Part shown: one piece after another, positions 57,401 through 64,000 of the stretch
Numbering within the stretch: position 1 is the first letter of the stretch
Layout: each line of letters starts with the position of its first letter
DNA from: Amia ocellicauda
Taxonomy: Eukaryota > Chordata > Actinopteri > Amiiformes > Amiidae
NCBI RefSeq assembly: GCF_036373705.1
Contig: NC_089851.1
Location: 53,043,812 to 53,107,811, forward strand
DNA length: 64,000 nt
Reading direction: 5' to 3'
The notes under the pieces: model-generated
What the model saw: only the letters and a program-made list of their open reading frames with translations
The model's database searches: none
Told to the model about the DNA's origin: nothing
Translations under genes and position numbers: made by a program

Positions 57401-57924
57401 GTGGTGAACTAAGGTAGAAACAGGGGAGACCGTGACAAAGCCGACATAAAAAAGCAGCAATTCACAACCAGCCGTCCACACCTTCTGCACATCACCGTTA
57501 GACTCCTCAGGCAGTGCTGTTTTATTCAGAGTACTTGAAGATGAGTGGCAGTTTGTGAAAAGTAGTGTTTCCTGTGGGTTATGTTCCCATTGGAAAGGCA
57601 AAGGAATTGATACTAGAAACAGGATTATTACAAAAGAAGTCGCTCTTTGAAGTTCTTATTACGCTACGAGCATCCAGATCAGAAGATGCCTTTCAATTCC
57701 ATTAGTCCAGGATACAGGCATCTATAACTACACTGAGTACCTTCTGCATCCTGGAGGAAATTTGGTGTGGTGCGACTTCTTAAGAATCTCTGAAGCCCTG
57801 AACACAGACCCTGACCTGAAACTTCTCTCCCAGGAGCTTGTGAGCGATTTCGTCCTCTTCATTAGCCGTCCTGCTGCAGAACTGAGAGAAGAGGCTCTGC
57901 CAGTGCTCTGCCTTTGTCCCAAGC
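54442..57924 (-). pseudogene. smyd5: SMYD5 (SET and MYND domain protein) decayed copy, C-terminal exons
   Basis: Five exons with GT-AG borders are seen. 57924-57816 has [11 protein letters not shown] then [12 protein letters not shown]. 56426-56364 has LWNQFTTALYDE. 55119-55025 has [18 protein letters not shown], the SET-domain NHSC block. 54832-54762 has SISYLDCCQRD then TAG. 54581-54442 has NYLIACSCPKC and an acidic tail ending MTDV. SMYD5 is a SET-family lysine methyltransferase. An in-frame TAG (54793-54791), a frameshift before the acidic tail, and absence of the exon or exons between 56364 and 55119 make it non-functional. MYND-part exons were not found up to 62 kb. Confidence 0.75.
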
Positions 57925-59590
57925 CTGAGGAACAAAAGGAAACACTTTAGTACAGATCAGCTTGAATCATGGCTCTCCCCGATTCTTAGACAGTGTCTTC
58001 TTTTTGAGGGTTTTGATGCCTTGGTACTCTCATTTTCACAAGTGGCTTGCAGGCAGTCTTTAAATTCTCCTTCTAGTCCAGCCTGGTTTGAATGGGAAAG
58101 GCAAAACACAGAAGTGTGCAGTACTGCCCTGATGATTGCAGAATGATTGTGTACTGAACAATCTTAATTTTTGTTTCGTTATACAAAATAAAATAAATAA
58201 ATAATCTCACAAGATAACATTTAACAGAAACCACTACTTAACTTGATGTAGCGTAAGGTACACTTATAAATTTCAATTAAAGAAGTGAATGTATAGTATC
58301 ACCTTATCACGGATCCTGGAATCTTGTAGAACTCAATTTCTGTAATAATTGGACGCAGACACCAATTCCAAAGATATAAATTGTCAAATTTATTAAAAAC
58401 AAAGACTAAATGTAGCACTACACTAATTATACAAAAAGGGAAAAACTAATAAAAATTCAACTCTAGATCAACAAATCAAAGACAAATCACTTCCTTGACC
58501 AAATCAAAGACCATGGAATGGCATATGATAACACACAAATCGTTAAACAAAAAAGGTTATAAATACATTGACTACAATACCGGTTAGTAAGACGAAGGTG
58601 AGTCTCATTAGTATTGTTAGTCGAACATCAAATAACTATGCAGGTTAGTATTTAAGTCAAATAACTTCTCGTTATATATATATCAGTCTCATTTATATTT
58701 GGGTGCCGAGAAAGATTCTATCATTTCTTGTTACCACAATTCTCCCTAATTGATTACTGTTCAATGATTAAGGATAGGCAGGGCCACCTATAATCTAGTG
58801 TCTATTAACTTGTGTCAATTTCAGACTAAACAATTAAACAGGAATGAGAATATATTTCTCGGCATTGACAGATTCTGATTTCTAAAATTGTCAAACAAAA
58901 CAGTTTAATACAGCACTCATTTATATTTAAGAAAATACTAGTTTATGACTCACAGAATAACATATCTAATTGATTTCTCAAATGTCATGAATAATAAACT
59001 CCAAACTGTTAAACTTATCTGAACTTCGTCGCAGAGAGGCCTCTCTGTCTTCGGGCTCAGATAACAGCACACGGCACGAGGTCCGTGTGGTTTGGAACAA
59101 AGGCAGTCCGGTTCGGCTTTGTCCAAGAACTTCCACTCAGTCGATGCACCTGGAAGTTGGAGTTTCGCGATAGTAGAGTCTTTTCCAAACTGATTTTCCA
59201 CTGGTTTGAAGGCTCCAAGAATGTGCACAGGATCTTCTTTGCAAGGAGGGTTTCCACCGTAGTTACTTGAAGACAAAGTCTTTGTGGAAAGCAAGGCCCT
59301 GTTTGTTTCCAAGGGTCAAGTTTCTTAAGAATCAATAGCTATTTAAATGACTGAACACTTTCCAGCTGTATTCACTCCACTGATCAGATGGGTACAGGCG
59401 GGCAGGCGCAGTTTCTAAAGTTCTTTAACTGAATAAAGATCTTTACAGATTTCTTCGTACAGCTCAATCTCCTTCTCCCAGTTTAACTCTTCTGTTCCCG
59501 GCAAAGACTTGGTTGGTTTCTGGTACAGGTTGAGCTGTGGCAGCGAGTTACTGGTTCAGGTGAGAGAGAGAGATGCCGTGCGCTACCCTT
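57925..59590. other. Sequence without recognised gene
   Basis: No smyd5 exon or other coding family was recognised. The segment 58340-59560 has the look of a long repeat or LTR (T/A-rich start, many direct CAAA motifs), but no ends were identified. Confidence 0.3.
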
Positions 59591-59592
59591 TA

Positions 59593-60812
59593 CACTCACC
59601 TAAAGGATTATTAGGAACACCATACTAATACTGTGTTTGACCCCCTTTTGCCTTCAGAACTGCCTTAATTCTATGTGGCATTGATTCAACAAGGTGCTGA
59701 AAGCATTCTTCAGAAATGTTGGCCCATATTGATAGGATAGCATCTTGCAGTTGATGGAGATTTGTGGGATGCACATCCAGGGCACGAAGCTCCCGTTCCA
59801 CCACATCCCAAAGATGCTCTATTGGGTTGAGATCTGGTGACTGTGGGGGCCAGTTTAGTACAGTGAACTCATTGTCAGGTTCAAGAAACCAATTTGAAAT
59901 GATTCGACCTTTGTGACATGGTGCATTATCCTGCTGGAAGTAGCCATCAGAGGATGGGTACATGGTGGTCATAAAGGGATGGACATGGTCAGAAACAATG
60001 CTCAGGTAGGCCGTGGCATTTAAACGATGCCCAATTGGCACTAAGGGCCTAAAGTGTGCCAAGAAAACATCCCCCACACCATTACACCACCACCACCAGC
60101 CTGCACAGTGGTAACAAGGCATGATGGATCCATGTTCTCATTCTGTTTACGCCAAATTCTGACTCTACCATCTGAACGTCTCAACAGAAATCGAGACTCA
60201 TCAGACCAGGCAAAATTTTTCCAGTCTTCAACTGTCCAATTTTGGTGAGCTTGTGCAAATTGTAGCCTCTTTTTCCTATTTGTAGTGGAGATGAGTGGTA
60301 CCCGGTGGGGTCTTTTGCTGTTGTAGCCCATCCGCCTCAAGGTTGTATGTGTTGTGGCTTCACAAATGCTTTGCTGCATACCTCGGTTGTAATGAGTGGT
60401 TATTTCAGTCAAAGTTGCTCTTCTATCAGCTTGAATCAGTCGGCCCATTCTCCTCTGACCTCTAGCATCAACAAGGCATTTTCGCCCACAGGACTGCCGC
60501 ATACTGGATGTTTTTCCCTTTTCACACCATTCTTTGTAAACCCTAGAAATGGTTGTGCGTGAAAATCCCAGTAACTGAGCAGATTGTGAAATACTCAGAC
60601 CGGCCCGTTTGGCACCAACAACCATGCCACGCTCAAAATTGCTTAAATCACCTTTCTTTCCCATTCAGACATTCAGTTTGGAGTTCAGGAGATTGTCTTG
60701 ACCAGGACCACACCCCTAAATGCATTGAAGCAACTGCCATGTGATTGGTTGGTTAGATAATTGCATTAATGAGAAATTGAACAGGTGTTCCTAATAATCC
60801 TTTAGGTGAGTG
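59593..60812. mobile_element. DD36E Tc1-type transposon, copy T5
   Basis: The ends are CACTCACCTAAAGGATTATT and its inverse, with flanking TA (59591-59592, 60813-60814). At 1220 bp it is one base shorter than T3 and T4. Confidence 0.92.
59625..60664 (-). pseudogene. DD36E transposase with a one-base deletion
   Basis: It matches the intact copy except for one missing G in the run near 60046 (aagggcc instead of aaggggcc), which shifts the frame after HTLGP. Both aspartates and the glutamate are still encoded across the two frames. Confidence 0.9.
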
Positions 60813-60814
60813 TA

Positions 60815-62169
60815 TACGCCTGTCAGATCAATAGATGATTGGTTCTTGAGTTTGTGAGATTGGATTTCGGTTTCAGCCCCCAGTGTTCTATTGGATGGAG
60901 GGCTTGATTTATGACTGATGTCAATCTATGTCATCTTTTGGAAATGCTGGTTGGCCTGTGTTCCTAGCTCTGTGTCGGGATTTTGGCTCTCGTCCACTTC
61001 AAAGCTTTTTTATTTCCTCCATGCCATATTCCCCAGACATTTCACAGCAGGGATTCCAAGCTATTTGGCCCATTCTCGGTGCCATCCTCCCAAGACTGCC
61101 ACTTTGATGTAAACCAGTTCACACGCTGATGAGCTTAGGAAATCTGATAACTTTGGGGGAGAGGTCTTCTTCAGCTCAGAGCTAAAATGCTCTTATCAAA
61201 ATATACCCCCCCACTTAATGCTACATTGATAACAGATTTTCTGTGAAATAGTTCCCAAAGGACAAAAAATATATAAACATCAGCAGTTGGTTCAAGTGTA
61301 CAATTTAACACGGGATAACACATTCTTGAAAGTTAAAGGCTTTGAAATAAGAACACAGTGGAACACACATCTGAAGAATTTAAAGAATTGCAGTCATTTA
61401 TGTGAAATAATTAAGTAATTAATTCAAAACACTGTAGACAAAGCTAGAATTTTCTACCTTATGTAATTCAGAATCCATCCTCAACTTAAGGCTTAAGATT
61501 GTTCCCCTGCATGTTGATTTAATGTAATACAGTCAATAAATAAATGCATTTTAATGTCTTTAATTAAGGGAAGTCAAACATAAAACTGTAGGGGAAAATG
61601 TTAGAATTGAAAACACTACCTGCTTAACTGTCGCAACCATCCTTGCCATTAACGTAATGCTGGAGGTCTCTGGTGGGTAATGCATGTTTCTGGGAAATGG
61701 GGAGACAGACATGGGTGGAGAGCACACTGTGCAGTGTTGCTGAAAATCACTTGCAAATGAAATGCATCACAATCTATTGAAATGCTAGAAGAAGATGTGA
61801 AAAGGGGAAATGTTCCTTAGCATGTCAGGAAATTGCTGAAATACTTTAATTTCTGGATGGCTGCTTTCTAGCCAAACAAACACCTGATGTGTCATCGCTG
61901 TTGGAGGCTGTGTGTTAAAAGCCTCACTATGCAAACTAAATCCAACAGCGGTGCAAATACACAATAGCCTCTCCTGCAGGTCTGAAGGTCATGTGCAGAA
62001 ATAACACAATCCCAGAGAAATGTCATTGTCTGTTTAAATGAATACAAGTTGCCTTTGCACATGTTTTGTATTCACACACTTCCTCTGGTATTGACATCAT
62101 GCAATTAACAACATACAACAAAAAAAGGGTCTCAAAGACCAACCGCGCCACCGGGGTGCCTGACACGTG
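60815..62169. other. Sequence without recognised gene
   Basis: AT-rich unique-looking sequence up to the tRNA cluster. The last about 25 bases before it (aaaaaaagggtctcaaagacca, about 62119-62141) recur at about 63023-63045 next to another tRNA gene. Confidence 0.4.
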
Positions 62170-62251
62170 GTAGTCGTGGCCGAGTTGTTAAGGTAAAGGA
62201 CTAGCAATCCTTTGGGGTCTCCCTGCGCAGATTCGAATCCTGCCGGCTACG
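62170..62251 (+). tRNA. tRNA-Ser-type gene with AGC (alanine) anticodon
   Basis: The body is that of tRNA-Ser: acceptor GTAGTCG/CGGCTAC, D-arm GCCGAG, long variable arm GGGGTCTCCC, and T-loop TTCGAAT. The anticodon loop reads CTAGCAA, giving AGC, where the serine gene has AGA. The anticodon stem AAGGA/TCCTT pairs perfectly. G18 is replaced by T and the last T-stem pair is A-C, so it may be a pseudogene. Confidence 0.65.
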
Positions 62252-62344
62252 ATGCTGAAGAGCAGCGCCAACCCCTCTCTGCCTTGCAGGCCCCGCTTCT
62301 TGAGCTGTGCTTCTGTCACAGACCCTTTTGCAATCTCTCTCTAT

Positions 62345-62372
62345 CAATCTATCTGTCTGTCTGTCTGTCTGT
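62345..62372. repeat. (ATCT)/(CTGT)n microsatellite
   Basis: About two ATCT units followed by five CTGT units. Confidence 0.85.
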
Positions 62373-62585
62373 GACTTAAAAAAATATAGATCAACATATA
62401 GAGATCTGTATATAAGGACAGAAAGATGTCCATACGAACACGCAGAGGCGCGTCGGAACTCTGGTATAATTCCTTGCTCTTGCTGGGATGACATCAGTTC
62501 ACACACCTCTTTCTTTCATTCTGTTCCCAAGTCCTTTGTGCAGCCTTCCCACCCTAGGCGGGGGCAGCAAAACCACACAAGGAAC

Positions 62586-62656
62586 CTCCCCGTCGGGGAA
62601 TCGAACCCCAGTCTCCGCGTGACAGGCGGGGATACTCACCACTATACTAACGAGGA
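62586..62656 (-). tRNA. tRNA-Asp (GTC)
   Basis: The minus strand reads TCCTCGTTAGTATAGTGG to CCCCGACGGGGAG with anticodon loop CTGTCAC. One base is missing at the 3' side of the anticodon stem (GCGGAGAC), making 71 bases, so it may be weakened or a pseudogene. Confidence 0.75.
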
Positions 62657-62862
62657 GCCGGGCTTGCCGCCTCCCACCTTCTCCACCCCCCCACATCTTT
62701 CGCCACGCCCCTTTCCGATTCTGAATGTCTCAGGGCAAGGCGAGGGCAGCATCGCTGCCTCCCCTGCCTGCTTTATTCCACCTTGTTAGTGTCCTTCGGT
62801 CAGCTCAGGCTCCGGAAAGCAGTCCTGGACCGCGACCTGCTGCACTAGGGCCCCGCCGGGCA

Positions 62863-62945
62863 GTCAGGATGGCCGAGCGGTCTAAGGCGCTGTGTTCAGG
62901 TCGCATTCTCCCCTCGAGGCGTTGGTTCGAATACCACTTCTGACA
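62863..62945 (+). tRNA. tRNA-Leu (CAG), probably degenerate
   Basis: It begins GTCAGGATGGCCGAGCGG and ends TTCTGACA, 83 bases with a long variable arm. The anticodon loop TTCAGGT gives CAG. The T-stem has two mismatches and the anticodon stem one, which makes function doubtful. Its 5' flank is duplicated at 34531-34700. Confidence 0.7.
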
Positions 62946-63068
62946 ACAGCGGGTGCTCCTTTTTGCCCCGTTTGAAACGGGTCAAGGATGGCGCCCTCCC
63001 TGGTCCTTTCAGCACGTGAGACAAAAAAAAGGGTCTCAAAGACCATCAGCAGTAGCAGCGGCAGATTT

Positions 63069-63142
63069 GGCACCGTGGCTTAGTTGGTTAAAGCGCCTGT
63101 CTAGTAAACAGGAGGTCCTGGGTTCAAATCCCAGCGGTGCCT
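63069..63142 (+). tRNA. tRNA-Thr (AGT)
   Basis: It has a perfect acceptor GGCACCG/CGGTGCC, anticodon stem CTGT/ACAG with loop CTAGTAA, and T-arm CTGGG-TTCAAAT-CCCAG. All arms pair, so this is a good candidate for a working gene. Confidence 0.92.
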
Positions 63143-63439
63143 TAGGCGGGCTTTCTGTGCTCCTTGCGAAGCTTGTGCTTCCGCTTTGTCGACCATTAGT
63201 TTTAGCAAGATAGGCTTATCGTAAAGCCATCAGAGGACGTAATGAACCGGAAAGCCAACTGGACAGACGCCGGTTTGTAAAGAAGAACCAGAACCCAAAG
63301 GACACGCGCTACCCGCACCTAACGGCCAACGTTCAATTCCCATTGCCGCCCCTGGACAGTCGCAACAGGGAGCTTGTTGCTCCCGTCAACCTTATGTTTT
63401 CACCTCTGTGTGCTTCCTTTGTTGCAGCCTGCATCCAGA

Positions 63440-63541
63440 TTTTGTTTTTGTTTTGTTTTGTTTTGTTTTGTTTTGTTTTGTTTTGTTTTGTTTTGTTTTG
63501 TTTTGTTTTGTTTTGTTTTGTTTTGTTTTGTTTTGTTTTGT
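63440..63541. repeat. (TTTTG)n microsatellite
   Basis: About 20 pentanucleotide units, seen directly between the two tRNA-Thr genes. Confidence 0.97.
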
Positions 63542-63583
63542 TCCTTACACCTGAGTGTAGGCACTGGGGAATAAGAGAGTCCT

Positions 63584-63657
63584 GGCACCGTGGCTTAGTT
63601 GGTCAAAGCGCCTGTCTTGTAAACAAGAAACCCTGGGTTCGACTCCCAGCAGTGCCC
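63584..63657 (+). tRNA. tRNA-Thr (TGT)
   Basis: The D-arm and T-arm are those of the 63069 gene, but the anticodon loop CTTGTAA gives TGT. The acceptor has one C-A mismatch (GGCACCG/CAGTGCC). The anticodon stem CTGTC/ACAAG has weak pairs. Confidence 0.8.
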
Positions 63658-63821
63658 TGGTTTATGTTGGCCTAGGCAATGGAAAGGAAGTATCTAACCG
63701 CTCAATACATTTTTGCAAGATGGCCGTCCGCAGCAAGCATCTTAAGATTACTGTAGCCGCAGTCTGGCAAGCTGACCGCCAGAAGTAGAAACAATAACAA
63801 GGGGCGGGGGGAAAAGTGGGC

Positions 63822-63895
63822 CGTCGCTGGGTGGATTCGAACCATCATCCTTTCTGTTAACAGCCAAACACACTGAGCGATTGCGACACAGAGAC
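63822..63895 (-). tRNA. tRNA-Asn (GTT), probably degenerate
   Basis: The minus strand reads GTCTCTG to CAGCGACG with loop CTGTTAA, anticodon GTT. There is one acceptor mismatch and one G-A mismatch in the anticodon stem. The T-arm TGG-TTCGAAT-CCA is good. Confidence 0.7.
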
Positions 63896-64000
63896 AGACA
63901 GAGGTGTTGTGGTTGCTGCAGTCGTGCAGTTCCTTCACAGTTGCCAGAAATCATTTCCAGCACACGATTTTCTTTGTCGTTGAATGCAACATACGTGACC

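Noticed and set aside
63343-63675. Open frames with Phe-Cys-Leu or Lys-Gln-Asn repeats
   Set aside because: They come from the TTTTG microsatellite between two tRNA genes.
1-64000. CRISPR array or bacterial operon signals
   Set aside because: No regular short repeats with unique spacers; introns, LINEs, SINEs and tRNA clusters mark the DNA as vertebrate.

Overview
The window looks like vertebrate, ray-finned fish DNA. The evidence is several Tc1/mariner families typical of fish, a tRNA-derived SINE with an AAT tail, CR1-, L1- and Tx1-type LINEs, a CACTA and a PIF/Harbinger element, a retrovirus remnant, spliced genes with GT-AG introns, and a vertebrate tRNA cluster. A decayed smyd5 gene would suit a lineage with old genome duplication, such as sturgeon or paddlefish, but that is inference. 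Almost all of the sequence is transposon or virus fossil. Only one transposase (51990-53030) and one element A gene (1627-2370) remain open over their full expected length.

Layout. 2-6990: element A, a Maverick/Polinton-type (adintovirus-like) virus fossil. It has DNA polymerase B, packaging ATPase, two small proteins on +, then protease, major capsid, core-like, penton-like and chromodomain integrase genes on -. 7014-13709: truncated tRNA-Leu, dispersed repeats Y and X, and a CACTA-type element. 13713-19875: a PIF/Harbinger element flanked by TAA, carrying two nested Tc1-type insertions and splitting a tandem array of repeat X. 20400-22400: L1-like and CR1-like LINE fragments. 22560-31450: pieces of an unidentified multi-exon gene on -, its introns filled by a CR1-like LINE, two Tc1-type copies and a Harbinger MITE. 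31520-37735: two Tx1-like LINEs around a tRNA-Leu-like segment. 37738-44113: element B, a second and divergent Maverick-type fossil with the same gene order plus two extra terminal genes. 47300-49739: retrovirus remnant with a 3' LTR. 51958-53178 and 59593-60812: further copies of the DD36E Tc1-type element. 54442-57924: decayed smyd5 exons. 62170-63895: tRNA cluster.

How the parts work together. Elements A and B each once encoded replication (PolB), packaging (ATPase), a capsid (double- and single-jelly-roll proteins plus maturation protease) and integration (integrase with chromodomain). Both now carry many stops and frameshifts. The Tc1-type copies are the youngest layer: three copies of one family lie in this window, nearly identical where compared by eye and differing by one nonsense mutation or one single-base deletion.

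Limits. Family calls rest on motifs recognised by eye, with no database search. Boundaries of repeats X and Y, the LINEs and elements A and B are approximate.
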